NCBI RefSeq assembly: GCF_023715205.1
Contig: NZ_JAMBNR010000004.1
Coordinates: 62,001-126,000, forward strand
DNA: 64,000 bases
From: Mesobacillus maritimus
GTDB taxonomy: Bacteria > Bacillota > Bacilli > Bacillales > Cytobacillaceae
Direction of reading: 5' to 3'
Shown: positions 16,602 through 24,835 of the stretch, piece by piece
Position numbering within the stretch: the stretch's first letter is position 1
Layout of the letters: each line of letters begins with the position of its first letter
Position numbers and translations under genes: made by a program
The notes under the pieces: generated by a model
Seen by the model: only the letters and a program-made list of their open reading frames with translations
The model's database searches: none
Told to the model about the DNA's origin: nothing

Positions 16602-16756
16602 CCTTATTTTCGCAGAGATTGAAAATCCAAAGGCTGATTTTAACGCGAAGTAAGCTTTTTTTCTGAGTTATTACTTAGTTTGGTAAGCTCTCTTTTCTCT
16701 CATAGCTAAACAGTCTATATTTACTCTAAAAAGGAACCAAGTTTGAGAAAAGAGCC
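16602..16756 (-). mobile_element. MITE-like interspersed element, copy D (inverted)
   Basis: 155-bp copy in reverse orientation, ending GTTTGAGAAAAGAGCC at right; the left end is degenerate (CCTTATTTTCGC). Flanking repeats TATAAATA (16594-16601) / TATAAATT (16757-16764) match at 7 of 8. The rest of the 16460-17191 stretch holds the DUF1456 terminator and an AT-rich leader without a recognisable T-box or other riboswitch. Confidence 0.8.
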
Positions 16757-17191
16757 TATAAATTAACTAAAACGCTCATTTAAAAGTTTTATAACTTCTA
16801 AATGTTTTAAATCACAGATTCTTATTGAAAAATAATAGTAGCAGTAGTATTATAGCAATAATTCTTTTGAAAATTCATTAATTATAAATATTCGAAAAAA
16901 CAGGCTGAAATGAGTTAGAGGGAAGCTTTGGATTCACTATAGTTAAGGTTATTGGAATATAAGGTAAACTTAATTTTCCTTTGTGAAGGGTTATACAATT
17001 TAGGATGATTCGGCATATACTGCCTCTCTCGTCAATAACATAAGTAAAGTTTAATAAGTTTTTAACCTGTTTAAATTCATTCAATGAACGGACAAAGAAC
17101 TGAGAACAACCATGATATTCGCTTAAAATCGAACGGTTTTGGGGGAATAACCATAAATTACACTATTCAGTTTTTAAATGAGGTGAAGATT

Positions 17192-18205
17192 GTGCCGAAA
17201 CAAATGATGACCCCTACGGCTTATAAATCAAAGTTGGGGTTAATTGAGACAGAAGTTGCACTAAAAAAAGTGAAAGATTATTTTGAGGCTCGATTATCTG
17301 AGGTTTTACAATTAGTTCGTGTATCTGCTCCGTTATTCATTAAATCTGGAAGAGGGCTAAATGATAATCTGAATGGGATAGAGCGGGTGGTATCCTTCGA
17401 TGCTTTGGATGTAAAAGATGAGCATGTAGAGATTGTCCAATCTCTTTCAAAATGGAAAAGAAGCGCATTGGCTAAATATCAATTCCCTTTGGGAACGGGG
17501 CTTTATACGGATATGAAGGCCATTCGGCGTGACGAAGAACTTGACAATCTCCATTCAATCTATGTGGATCAGTGGGATTGGGAAAAGGTGATTTCAAGGC
17601 AACAACGTAATTTGGTCACTCTAGAGGAAGAAGTAAAAAAAATCTATTCTGCTATTAAAGATACAGAAGAGTTTGTGCACGACTTGTATCCTGCTATCCA
17701 ACCTTGCCTGCCAAAGAGTATTTATTTTATCACTACACAAGAGTTGGAAACGATGTATCCGGCACTTTCACCTAAAGAAAGAGAAGAAGCAATTGCGAAG
17801 AAACATGGCGCAGTGTTTATTATGCAAATTGGTGGTAAGTTGCGTTCTGGAGAAAAACATGATGGACGTTCTCCAGATTATGATGATTGGTCCTTAAATG
17901 GAGATATTATTGTTTGGTACCCAACACTAGAAAGTGCGGTGGAGCTTTCATCAATGGGGATTCGAGTTGACAAAAATGCTCTACTTCGACAGCTTCAAGC
18001 AGCTGATTGCGAGGATCGAGTAGGATTGGCTTATCATCAAGCTATTTTAAAGGAAGAACTTCCATTTAGCATTGGAGGCGGCATTGGCCAGTCAAGATTA
18101 TGTATGTTCTTCTTGCAAAAAGCTCATATTGGTGAAGTTCAAGTATCGGTATGGAATGATGAGGTCCTTAAAGAGTGTGAGGAAAACAACATCCCGCTCC
18201 TATAG
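17192..18205 (+). CDS. asnA: Aspartate-ammonia ligase (asparagine synthetase A)
   Basis: Converts aspartate, ammonia and ATP to asparagine; class II aminoacyl-tRNA-synthetase-like fold. Seen: TPTAYKSKLGLIETEVALK at the N-terminus, SAPLFIKSGRGLNDNLNG, VDQWDWEKVI, and the ATP-site block GGGIGQSRLCMFFL near the C-terminus. With a GTG start at 17192 (GAGGTG 6 bp upstream) the protein is about 337 residues, close to the usual 330; an upstream in-frame ATG would add 36 unrelated residues. Ammonia-dependent AsnA is patchy in Bacillaceae, which normally rely on AsnB-type enzymes. Monocistronic. Confidence 0.93.
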   Translation: MPKQMMTPTAYKSKLGLIETEVALKKVKDYFEARLSEVLQLVRVSAPLFIKSGRGLNDNLNGIERVVSFDALDVKDEHVEIVQSLSKWKRSALAKYQFPLGTGLYTDMKAIRRDEELDNLHSIYVDQWDWEKVISRQQRNLVTLEEEVKKIYSAIKDTEEFVHDLYPAIQPCLPKSIYFITTQELETMYPALSPKEREEAIAKKHGAVFIMQIGGKLRSGEKHDGRSPDYDDWSLNGDIIVWYPTLESAVELSSMGIRVDKNALLRQLQAADCEDRVGLAYHQAILKEELPFSIGGGIGQSRLCMFFLQKAHIGEVQVSVWNDEVLKECEENNIPLL

Positions 18206-18241
18206 GAAGGATCATCCTTTACCACGAAGACTTATATTATG

Positions 18242-18296
18242 GAATAACTCTTTGCATTTCAGTTTACTTTGTTAAACTGAAGCGTAAAGAGTTATT
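18242..18296 (+). terminator. Long hairpin downstream of asnA
   Basis: About 20 bp of stem: AATAACTCTTTGC-TTTCAGTTT pairs with AAACTGAA-GTAAAGAGTTATT. The T-run behind it is weak. Confidence 0.6.
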
Positions 18297-18307
18297 TGTA
18301 TTTAAAA

Positions 18308-18468
18308 GTCTTATTTTTGTACAGATAGTTATTAAGTCCTAAAGCCGATTTTAACGCGAAATAGTGTTTTTTTAGCGTTTTTAATTAGTCCGCACGCTAA
18401 TTTTTATATAACCAAGCTCATTCAGTCATATTTTCTGTTCAAAAGCAACGAAGTTCGAGGAAAGAACC
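18308..18468 (-). mobile_element. MITE-like interspersed element, copy E (inverted)
   Basis: 161-bp inverted copy; right end GTTCGAGGAAAGAACC corresponds to the family left end with substitutions, and TAAAGCCGATTTTAACG is intact. Perfect 8-bp flanking duplication ATTTAAAA (18300-18307, 18469-18476). It fills most of the 18206-18672 gap; the remainder is AT-rich leader of selO. Confidence 0.85.
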
Positions 18469-18672
18469 ATTTAAAAAACGTTTTTTAAAAAATGGCTAAA
18501 TCCTTAATTTCTATCCAGCCACCTAAGAGTTATCGTTAACAAACGGTCATCATACCAAGGTATAATAAGGAATGGAAAGAAGAAACTAACGATATTTACA
18601 TGGACTAGGACTATACCTGAAATGAACTAAGCTTATTAGCTTGGAACAAGACAGATAAGCAAAGGAGTACCA

Positions 18673-20136
18673 ATGACAAATAATCAAAAAGTAGGTTGGA
18701 AGTTAGATAATAGTTATGCCCGCTTGCCAGAAACACTTTTTACTGATGTGATGCCGTCTTCTGTTCGTTCCCCTAGGTTGGTGATTCTTAACCAGGATGT
18801 TGCAGAATCTTTAGGATTGAGTGTTGAGGCTCTACAGAGTGATGACGGAATTGCAGTGCTTTCAGGGAATAAAGTTCCTGAAGATGCTACCCCGCTTGCC
18901 CAAGCATATGCCGGGCACCAATTTGGTCACTTTACAATGCTAGGTGACGGTCGAGCTGTCCTTCTTGGAGAGCAGATTACTCCTGCAGGAGAGCGTGTTG
19001 ATATCCAACTAAAGGGAGCTGGTCGTACACCTTATTCTCGTGGTGGCGATGGTCGTGCAGCGCTAGGCCCGATGTTACGCGAATATATTATAAGTGAAGG
19101 TATGCATGGGTTAGGGATTCCGACAACGAGAAGTTTAGCAGTTGTTTCAACAGGAGAGCCAATTATTCGTGAAACGGAGTTACCGGGCGCCGTGTTGACA
19201 CGTGTAGCAGCGAGTCATATTAGGGTCGGTACGTTCCAATATGTAGCAAAGTGGTGTGGTGTAGAGGAGCTAAAAATATTGGCCGATTATACAATCACCC
19301 GGCATTATCCAGAGGTTAAACAATCGGCAACTCCTTATCTTACTCTCCTTCAAGAAGTGATTAAACGACAGGCATACCTAATTGCCAAGTGGCAGTTGGT
19401 TGGCTTTATCCATGGAGTTATGAATACAGATAACATGACGATTAGTGGGGAAACAATCGATTATGGGCCATGTGCTTTTATGGATACGTATGATCAAGCA
19501 ACAGTTTTCAGTTCTATTGATACCCAAGGTCGCTATGCATACGGCAACCAGCCCTATATGGGAGTATGGAATCTTGCACGGTTCGCAGAAACGCTTATCC
19601 CGTTGCTAGATGAGGATGATGAAAAGGCCCTGAAGTTAGCACAGGAAGAGATTTCGAAATTTGCTGATCTTTATCAAGCAAATTGGCTTACTGGGATGAG
19701 AGCTAAACTCGGATTGTTTCATCATGAGGAGCAGGACGAAACGATCATTAAAAGACTGTTAGAAATGATGGGCAAGTATAAAGCCGATTATACCAATACT
19801 TTCCGTGCACTAACAATTGAGAACTTTAATGATGAATCAGCCTTGTTGAGCTCAGAAGAATTTATGGATTGGAAAACAGAGTGGGAACAGCGGCTCAGCA
19901 GACAAGAGGAATCGAAAGGCTCTTCTCAACAACTGATGAAACAATCAAATCCATCAGTAATTCCGCGAAATCATCGAGTTGAAGAGGCGTTAAAGGCTGC
20001 TGAAGACGGAGACTTTACTGTGATGGAACGGCTCCTTAAGATCCTTGCCGACCCGTATGCTTACTCACCGGACCAGGAAGAATATTGTAAACGACCGACA
20101 ACGAAAATTCCGTACCGTACGTTCTGTGGAACTTAA
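18673..20136 (+). CDS. selO: Protein adenylyltransferase SelO (YdiU)
   Basis: A pseudokinase-fold enzyme that transfers AMP from ATP to protein Ser/Thr/Tyr residues and is linked to oxidative-stress responses in relatives. 487 residues, full length. Key blocks: [21 protein letters not shown], then [20 protein letters not shown] (nucleotide loop), [20 protein letters not shown] and the metal-binding DYGPCAFMD. The C-terminus ends FCGT, placing a cysteine where eukaryotic SelO has selenocysteine. RBS AAAGGAG at the chosen ATG. Monocistronic with its own terminator. Confidence 0.93.
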   Translation: MTNNQKVGWKLDNSYARLPETLFTDVMPSSVRSPRLVILNQDVAESLGLSVEALQSDDGIAVLSGNKVPEDATPLAQAYAGHQFGHFTMLGDGRAVLLGEQITPAGERVDIQLKGAGRTPYSRGGDGRAALGPMLREYIISEGMHGLGIPTTRSLAVVSTGEPIIRETELPGAVLTRVAASHIRVGTFQYVAKWCGVEELKILADYTITRHYPEVKQSATPYLTLLQEVIKRQAYLIAKWQLVGFIHGVMNTDNMTISGETIDYGPCAFMDTYDQATVFSSIDTQGRYAYGNQPYMGVWNLARFAETLIPLLDEDDEKALKLAQEEISKFADLYQANWLTGMRAKLGLFHHEEQDETIIKRLLEMMGKYKADYTNTFRALTIENFNDESALLSSEEFMDWKTEWEQRLSRQEESKGSSQQLMKQSNPSVIPRNHRVEEALKAAEDGDFTVMERLLKILADPYAYSPDQEEYCKRPTTKIPYRTFCGT

Positions 20137-20162
20137 GCTGATAAGAAAGAAATAAAACACTT

Positions 20163-20197
20163 GAGGAGAACTTTGCATCGAAGTTCTCCTCTTTTCT
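20163..20197 (+). terminator. Intrinsic terminator of selO
   Basis: GAGGAGAACTT / AAGTTCTCCTC with a 7-nt loop, followed by TTTTCTC. Confidence 0.8.
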
Positions 20198-20305
20198 CAA
20201 TCTTTGTTCCCTTTCATGTAAAAATAATGTCGTTGTTTATGTTTATTGGAACGTTATGTTATATAAGTCAGTAAAAAGTTAAATAGGCAAATGAAGTGAT
20301 CTAGA

Positions 20306-20656
20306 TTAGGCTAACTGCTCTTTCACTTTTGAAACAACTTCCCCTGGACTAAATGGTTTGGCAATGAATCCGTCTGCTCCTAATTCTACAAATCGCTTTT
20401 GATCCTTCTCACTACTTTGAGCGGACAACATGATAACAGGTGTCTTTTGCTCCTTTCTCAATGCCTTGAGGACAGCGAAACCGTCCATCCCAGGGAGAAA
20501 TACGTCTAACAAAATTAAATCGTACTGCTGCTGAAGAGCTTTCGTTAATCCATCATTTCCATTATGGGCCACATCAACATCGAAGGCTTCTCTCTTTAAA
20601 TACATACTCAGTAAGTGACTTATTCTCGTTTCATCCTCTACAATAAGAATTCTCAA
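20306..20656 (-). CDS. Stand-alone response-regulator receiver domain
   Basis: 116 residues consisting only of a CheY-like receiver: acidic pair in VEDETR, phospho-acceptor Asp in LLDVFLPGMDG, Thr/Ser position in VIMLSAQS and the conserved Lys in FIAKPFSP. There is no output domain and no kinase gene adjacent, so it must act by protein-protein contact or in a phosphorelay. Start is TTG at 20656 with GGGGG/AAAGGTG upstream; an ATG start is not available. Neighbours (selO, a PAS protein) give no clear pathway. Confidence 0.88.
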   Translation of the reverse strand: MRILIVEDETRISHLLSMYLKREAFDVDVAHNGNDGLTKALQQQYDLILLDVFLPGMDGFAVLKALRKEQKTPVIMLSAQSSEKDQKRFVELGADGFIAKPFSPGEVVSKVKEQLA

Positions 20657-20892
20657 ACACCTTTACCCCCGATAACATAAATGTTCAAAAGCAAAATGAT
20701 TCAACTAAGTAATCCCTATAACTGTGTTAATTATAGTGGAATCTACATAAGATTGCACCCGGTTTTGTCATACTCTTACAATATAGGGCCCAACAAAAAT
20801 CAAACTATAAAAGAAAATGAATGCTTTTAAAAATTACAGTAATCATGTAAATGACGTTTTTTTCAAAATAAATGGAATAAGCTTGAAAAAGT

Positions 20893-21062
20893 AGCCAACA
20901 TAAGGTTATTATTAATATTGGAAAGGGAGACTTAAAGCTCTTATTCTATTAAACAATGAAAAAACCTTATAAATGACTTGGAAAAGGGTTTTCAGTTCAT
21001 ATAGTGCTGAGGATTAAAGCCAAAATAGGAGGAAGGAATTCCTCTTATTTTGGCTTTTTTAT
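20893..21062 (+). ncRNA. Possible small RNA ending in an orphan terminator
   Basis: A promoter-like pair (TTGAAA about 18 bp before TATTAT, near 20893-20922) precedes about 130 bp without a credible reading frame. It ends in a strong terminator: AGCCAAAATA-GAGGAA with CCTC-ATTTTGGCT, then T6 (about 21017-21061). No plus-strand gene explains this terminator. It could also be a short protein gene I do not recognise. Confidence 0.35.
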
Positions 21063-21065
21063 TTT

Positions 21066-21154
21066 GGCTCTTTCCTCCTCAAACTTGGTTGCTTTTGAAG
21101 AAAAAATACGACTGAACAAGTTATGTAAACCTGAAAAATAGCTTGAAAACAGCC
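21066..21154 (+). mobile_element. MITE-like interspersed element, copy F (internally deleted)
   Basis: Only 89 bp: left end GGCTCTTTCCTCCTCAAAC and a right end GAAAACAGCC, lacking the central hairpin region. Flanks TTTATTTT / TTTATTAT match at 7 of 8. It abuts the T-run of the terminator before it. Confidence 0.8.
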
Positions 21155-21185
21155 TTTATTATATTTTGAAGGGAGGGCTTTATCT

Positions 21186-21554
21186 ATGGCAAAGCCTCAA
21201 GATCATTTGTTAAAGTGCTATATAGAGTCACATCTAGATAGGGATTTTGTTGGCCGCGCCCAAAATAAAGCTTTTTTTATTATAGGCTTACAGGGGAATG
21301 TGGCATACGCGAGTAAGGTAACTAGAGAGTTGTTTGGAATTTCAGAGAATCTGTTACTATCGATGAATCTTGCAGACCTTTTTTTCTCTGAAAATTTGAA
21401 TGCAGAACAAAGTTTTTTTAAAGATAAAGATCCAGAGACATTAACTACTTTTGATACCTTACTCAAACAGGGAGTGAAGGGAAAAGTAACTTATTTTCCA
21501 ATCTATTTTCAGGGCCTGTATGTAGGGAATTTTATTGGAGTGAAACGAATCTGA
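21186..21554 (+). CDS. PAS-domain-only protein
   Basis: 122 residues that read as a single PAS fold: FFIIGLQGNVAYASKVTRELFGIS followed by MNLADLFF and a closing YFPIYFQGLYVGNFIGVKRI, the usual strand pattern. No kinase, cyclase or HTH output is attached, so it is probably a sensor or scaffold subunit acting with a partner. It lies opposite the lone receiver across an intergenic region and before the DUF2294 pair; a functional link is inference. Confidence 0.7.
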   Translation: MAKPQDHLLKCYIESHLDRDFVGRAQNKAFFIIGLQGNVAYASKVTRELFGISENLLLSMNLADLFFSENLNAEQSFFKDKDPETLTTFDTLLKQGVKGKVTYFPIYFQGLYVGNFIGVKRI

Positions 21555-21744
21555 AGCGAACAACAGTAGATAAGAATTGTTGCTGTTTAGTCTTAATCAT
21601 GGTAAGATGTTTCTGTCTAATGTCTAGCTGTCATTAGATTTTTAGAAATGGCATCAAAAATGAACAATATTGCATAATTTTATACATACATTTAATTGTT
21701 TGGTAAATGGAAGAAACTATATCGAAATAGTCGTCTTAACCGTG

Positions 21745-21780
21745 GCCTAACTTCTTTTTGAAGTTAGGCTTTTTTATTTT
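21745..21780 (+). terminator. Intrinsic terminator of the PAS gene
   Basis: GCCTAACTTC (21745-21754), TTTTT loop, GAAGTTAGGC (21760-21769), then T6. It ends just before the RBS of the first DUF2294 gene. Confidence 0.85.
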
Positions 21781-21798
21781 TCTTGAAGGAGGATGAGA

Positions 21799-22482
21799 AT
21801 GGGAAGTACAATTCAGGATGGAATGCTATATCTTAGTAGTAAGTTTAGCAAAACCCTAAAAAGTAGATTCGGGAAGGGGCCCGAGACATGCTATGTAACC
21901 TTCGTTGAAAACAAGCTTTTTATTTATATTAACCATTTTATGACACCGGCAGAAGAGGTGTTAGTTGAAAATCATCAAGGAGAGTTGGCGAATCGCTTTC
22001 GTAGGTCGGTAATGGATGTGATTTGTAAAGAGTTTATTCATGATGCGTCAAATCTGGTTAATGTGGAACTCCAATATGCTCTTCATGACTGGAATTATGA
22101 TACCAATAAAGGAATCGTTATCATGGAAAGTGCTGGTGTGTCGTCAAAAGAATTTGGGTATTCTTCTTTTGAAAATAAATTATCCAAGTTATTCGCGCAA
22201 ATTGCTTCAAGAGTACATAAAGTGCCAGACGAAATGAAGATTGTTAAAATCAATCAAAATGTTTGTGTATTTGAATGTACAGGGGTGATGCTTTCCTTAG
22301 ATCGCTACCTTTACGAGAATGGACAGACGAACCTTCTTCACGATCACACTCATGAATTGAAAAAGGCATTATCCGAATACAAACCGCATTTTGAGGCTAT
22401 TTTTACAAGAGAACTCGAGGACTTCTTCATTATTTGGGAATATGAAAAAGATAAAAGTTATGTGATCTTTAACTTTCTTTAA
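21799..22482 (+). CDS. DUF2294 family protein, two-repeat form (paralogue 1)
   Basis: 227 residues. The N-terminal half has the DUF2294 signature SRFGKGPETCYVTFVENKLFIYI, MTPAEEVLVE and HDWNYDTNKGIVIMES. The C-terminal half repeats the same pattern in weaker form (VKINQNVCVFECTG, MLSLDRYLYENG, IIWEYEKDKSYVIF), so the protein is an internal duplication. Known DUF2294 proteins (e.g. YbcI) are about half this size and have no proven function. Start placed at 21799, 6 bp behind AAGGAGG. A paralogue follows 103 bp downstream. Confidence 0.8.
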   Translation: MGSTIQDGMLYLSSKFSKTLKSRFGKGPETCYVTFVENKLFIYINHFMTPAEEVLVENHQGELANRFRRSVMDVICKEFIHDASNLVNVELQYALHDWNYDTNKGIVIMESAGVSSKEFGYSSFENKLSKLFAQIASRVHKVPDEMKIVKINQNVCVFECTGVMLSLDRYLYENGQTNLLHDHTHELKKALSEYKPHFEAIFTRELEDFFIIWEYEKDKSYVIFNFL

Positions 22483-22585
22483 ATAATTCTTCCTATATCT
22501 AGAGGGATTTGGTCCATACTAAAAAAATAAAAAGAAATAATTTTTCTTATCATTTTACATAAATCCCGATGAAGGAATGAATAGC

Positions 22586-23278
22586 ATGGTTTCTCAAGAT
22601 CAGTTAAATAATATCAGTAGCTATATTAGTAAACGGCTAAGAAAGAGTTTTGGAAAAGGGCCACAAACATGTCAGACAACTCTTCATCGAAAATATTTAG
22701 TCACTTACATCAATGGATTTTTGTCTCCTATGGAGGAAGTATTGTTAAACGAGGACCAGCACAAGACGGTGGACCATACTCGAAATATGATTATCAGTTA
22801 TATTATGGAGGAAATAAAAGGGGTTATTCAAGTTACAATAGGCATGGACATAATGGAGACCTTTCATGATTGGAACTTTCCAAATAACTCTGGAATCATG
22901 ATTTTTGAATTAGAGTCAGAGGTAATAGGAGAAGAATTAAATGATTCCATTCCTCTTTCACCTTTGGAAAAAGAGGTCTCCAGAATAAGTGAAATTATTC
23001 AGAAAGTCCCCGATTACATCCACATAACCCCAATCACTCCATATATTTATTTAGTTGAGCGGAAAGGTATTTTAATACTAATTGAAAAGGCGTTGATTGC
23101 TAAGGGGGTTCAAGAGGAACTCCATTATACAAAGGATCAATTAGAAAAAGAGTACTTTCACCGCTATGGGCGGTTTGACGAGATTTTTAATCGCTCTGTA
23201 AAGGATATTTTTATCGGTTGGAATTTTAAGGAAGATAAATCGATAATGGCGTTTATATTGGATAATAGGAAAAAATAA
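22586..23278 (+). CDS. DUF2294 family protein, two-repeat form (paralogue 2)
   Basis: 230 residues, clearly paralogous to the preceding gene: KRLRKSFGKGPQTCQTTL, FLSPMEEVLLNEDQ, ETFHDWNFPNNSGIMIFELE in the first half and a weaker second repeat (PITPYIYLVERKGILILIEKA, DIFIGWNFKEDKSIMAFIL). Start set at 22586 (GAAGGA 9 bp upstream); the ATG at 22577 is too close to the RBS. Function unknown; the tandem pair probably arose by local gene duplication. Confidence 0.8.
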   Translation: MVSQDQLNNISSYISKRLRKSFGKGPQTCQTTLHRKYLVTYINGFLSPMEEVLLNEDQHKTVDHTRNMIISYIMEEIKGVIQVTIGMDIMETFHDWNFPNNSGIMIFELESEVIGEELNDSIPLSPLEKEVSRISEIIQKVPDYIHITPITPYIYLVERKGILILIEKALIAKGVQEELHYTKDQLEKEYFHRYGRFDEIFNRSVKDIFIGWNFKEDKSIMAFILDNRKK

Positions 23279-23364
23279 CCTATGGTAATGGGGTATTCAA
23301 TAAATAGTAAAATCAACCGGTTTTCCTCCTTAAAGAACGGAACCTTGAATTCGGATCGTAGGAT

Positions 23365-23405
23365 AGCAACAGCTCAGTCACTTAAACAAGGACTGGGCTG
23401 TTGCT
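23365..23405. terminator. Hairpin between convergent DUF2294 and L,D-transpeptidase genes
   Basis: AGCAACAGC-CAGTC pairs with GACTG-GCTGTTGCT. It lacks a clear T-run on either strand, so termination efficiency is uncertain. Confidence 0.55.
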
Positions 23406-23442
23406 GTATACCTAACGTCTCTAGGGGAGACTTTTCTATTCA

Positions 23443-23952
23443 TCAAGGATGAATCGTAACTGGAGTACCAATCGGAATTATCTTGGATAATGCTTCAACA
23501 TCATGGTTGTACATGCGAATACATCCTTTTGATACGGCTTTTCCGATGCTACTTGGATCATTTGTGCCATGGATGCCATAATGTTCTTTTGATAAACTCA
23601 TCCACATGGTTCCAAAAGGCCCACCAGGATTCGGTGCTTTGTTGATAATAATGAAGTTGCCTGTTGGTGTTTGATAGAGCATTCTACCAACCGCAATAGG
23701 ATACTGTTTTTGAACTACCCCATTTCTAGATAATGTAAGTCTTCGACCGCTAATGTAAACGTCAATTTTATAGGGAATGGTGTGAACAGGAGGAAACCCA
23801 GGGATGACAATGGTTTGACCGGGATAAATTCTATTTGGATTAATGGAAGGATTCGCTCGAATAATAGTTGCTACCGGTTTTCGATAATCTTTTGCAATCT
23901 GATTTAGGGTTTCACCTGGCATTACTGTATGAAACAGTGGGACCACCTCCAT
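23443..23952 (-). CDS. LysM-L,D-transpeptidase (YkuD family)
   Basis: 169 residues: an N-terminal LysM peptidoglycan-binding domain ([20 protein letters not shown], ending near residue 52) followed by a YkuD catalytic domain with the signature HGTN...SKGCIRMYN; the Cys is the nucleophile forming 3-3 cross-links. As in Bacillus subtilis YkuD there is no signal peptide, so it may act in the spore coat or leave by another route. Monocistronic on the minus strand. Confidence 0.93.
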   Translation of the reverse strand: MEVVPLFHTVMPGETLNQIAKDYRKPVATIIRANPSINPNRIYPGQTIVIPGFPPVHTIPYKIDVYISGRRLTLSRNGVVQKQYPIAVGRMLYQTPTGNFIIINKAPNPGGPFGTMWMSLSKEHYGIHGTNDPSSIGKAVSKGCIRMYNHDVEALSKIIPIGTPVTIHP

Positions 23953-24073
23953 AGAGTCAGTTAACAGTTTAGTCTATGTTGGGAAGTCATTATTTGTGGC
24001 ACCTGAAGGAAATAGGAAATGGAGGGGATAAAAAAAGAAAAACCTTTTAGTTAAACTTAAGGTTTTTCTTTTA

Positions 24074-24254
24074 GGAGCTTTTTCAAACCTTGTTGCTTTT
24101 TAAAGAAAATATAGAATGACTCACCTGTGATTCCATTCCAAATTCATTTATAAGAGGAGAAAAGAGCTTGAAAACTAAGTAGTATCGCAGAGAAAAGTTT
24201 ATTTTGGTTAAAATCGGCATTAGGATTTTTACAGCAAACTTTACGAAAACAGCC
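24074..24254 (+). mobile_element. MITE-like interspersed element, copy G
   Basis: 181-bp full-length copy; left end altered to GGAGCTTTTTCAAAC, right end TTTACGAAAACAGCC. Flanks TTCTTTTA (24066-24073) / TTCTTATA (24255-24262) match at 7 of 8. Internal AGGAGAAAAGAGCTTG present. It lies directly behind a hairpin AAGAAAAACCTT / AAGGTTTTTCTT. It explains most of the 23953-24279 gap. Confidence 0.87.
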
Positions 24255-24279
24255 TTCTTATAAAAAGGATTAGGTTCCG

Positions 24280-24582
24280 TTAAAGGGTGCGTAGAATGCT
24301 ATCCACATCTTGGTAGCTGTGTGCATCTTTCTTATTTGGATCGTCTGGTTCTGCAACCCATTCGTGGTTTAAGGCAGCCAATTCACCATGTTCATTAAGT
24401 TGATATGGTGTGTGGATGTGGTAAGTCTTTCCGTTCTTTTTAACTGTGTAGCCAACATGATATTGCTGATTTTCCCCTTGTTCCTCAAATAGCCCGATGT
24501 CATCGAGGTTATACTTTTCAATATAGCTGGTAAAAGACTGCTGTAATTCTGAGAGTACTTCTTCACGTGGTGAAAAATCCAT
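24280..24582 (-). CDS. Small conserved Bacillaceae protein (probably DUF5634)
   Basis: 100-residue soluble protein beginning MDFSPREEVLSELQQSF with NLDDIGLFEEQGENQQYHVGY and KNGKTYHIHTPY. I recognise it as a Bacillaceae family of unknown function, most likely DUF5634; that label is from memory and not checked. AAAGGAG lies at proper distance before the ATG. Monocistronic. Confidence 0.6.
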   Translation of the reverse strand: MDFSPREEVLSELQQSFTSYIEKYNLDDIGLFEEQGENQQYHVGYTVKKNGKTYHIHTPYQLNEHGELAALNHEWVAEPDDPNKKDAHSYQDVDSILRTL

Positions 24583-24692
24583 TTACAAAACGCTCCTTTC
24601 AATACTGAAACTACTTTTAATATGTCTTTCTTTTATTTGTATTAACCATGTTAAGCTCCTTTTGATTAGGTTTTCCTAAATGATTTAAAATA

Positions 24693-24812
24693 AGGGAGGA
24701 CTTGCACAGGGCGACAGGCATAAGTCGATCCGGCCAGAAGGCTGCTGATTAACCTTTTAGCGGGAATGACCACATGATTCCGAGCTTTTTAGCTGCAGTC
24801 GCTGGAATTAAA
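24693..24812 (+). other. GC-richer segment upstream of the LLM oxidoreductase gene: structured leader or decayed gene
   Basis: This stretch is visibly richer in G+C than its surroundings. Possible pairings: CGAC near 24712 with GTCG near 24798, GGAAT/ATTCC around 24763-24780 and AGCT/AGCT around 24783-24794, giving a multi-branched shape. In one frame it also reads like protein (ending HMIPSFLAAVAGIKELERGG) with a stop in the middle. I cannot assign it to a known riboswitch class or gene family. Confidence 0.35.
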
Positions 24813-24835
24813 GAGCTTGAAAGGGGGGGCTGAGG

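Noticed and set aside
16757-17191. T-box riboswitch upstream of asnA
   Set aside because: No T-box core (AGGGTGG-ACCGCG type), no antiterminator and no terminator pair are present.
17084-17191. 36-residue N-terminal extension of AsnA
   Set aside because: AsnA proteins are about 330 residues; the GTG at 17192 has the ribosome site and gives the normal length.
24693-24812. c-di-GMP (GEMM), TPP, SAM or cobalamin riboswitch before the LLM oxidoreductase gene
   Set aside because: Only a short GCACAGGGC similarity to GEMM; the other conserved blocks of these classes are missing.
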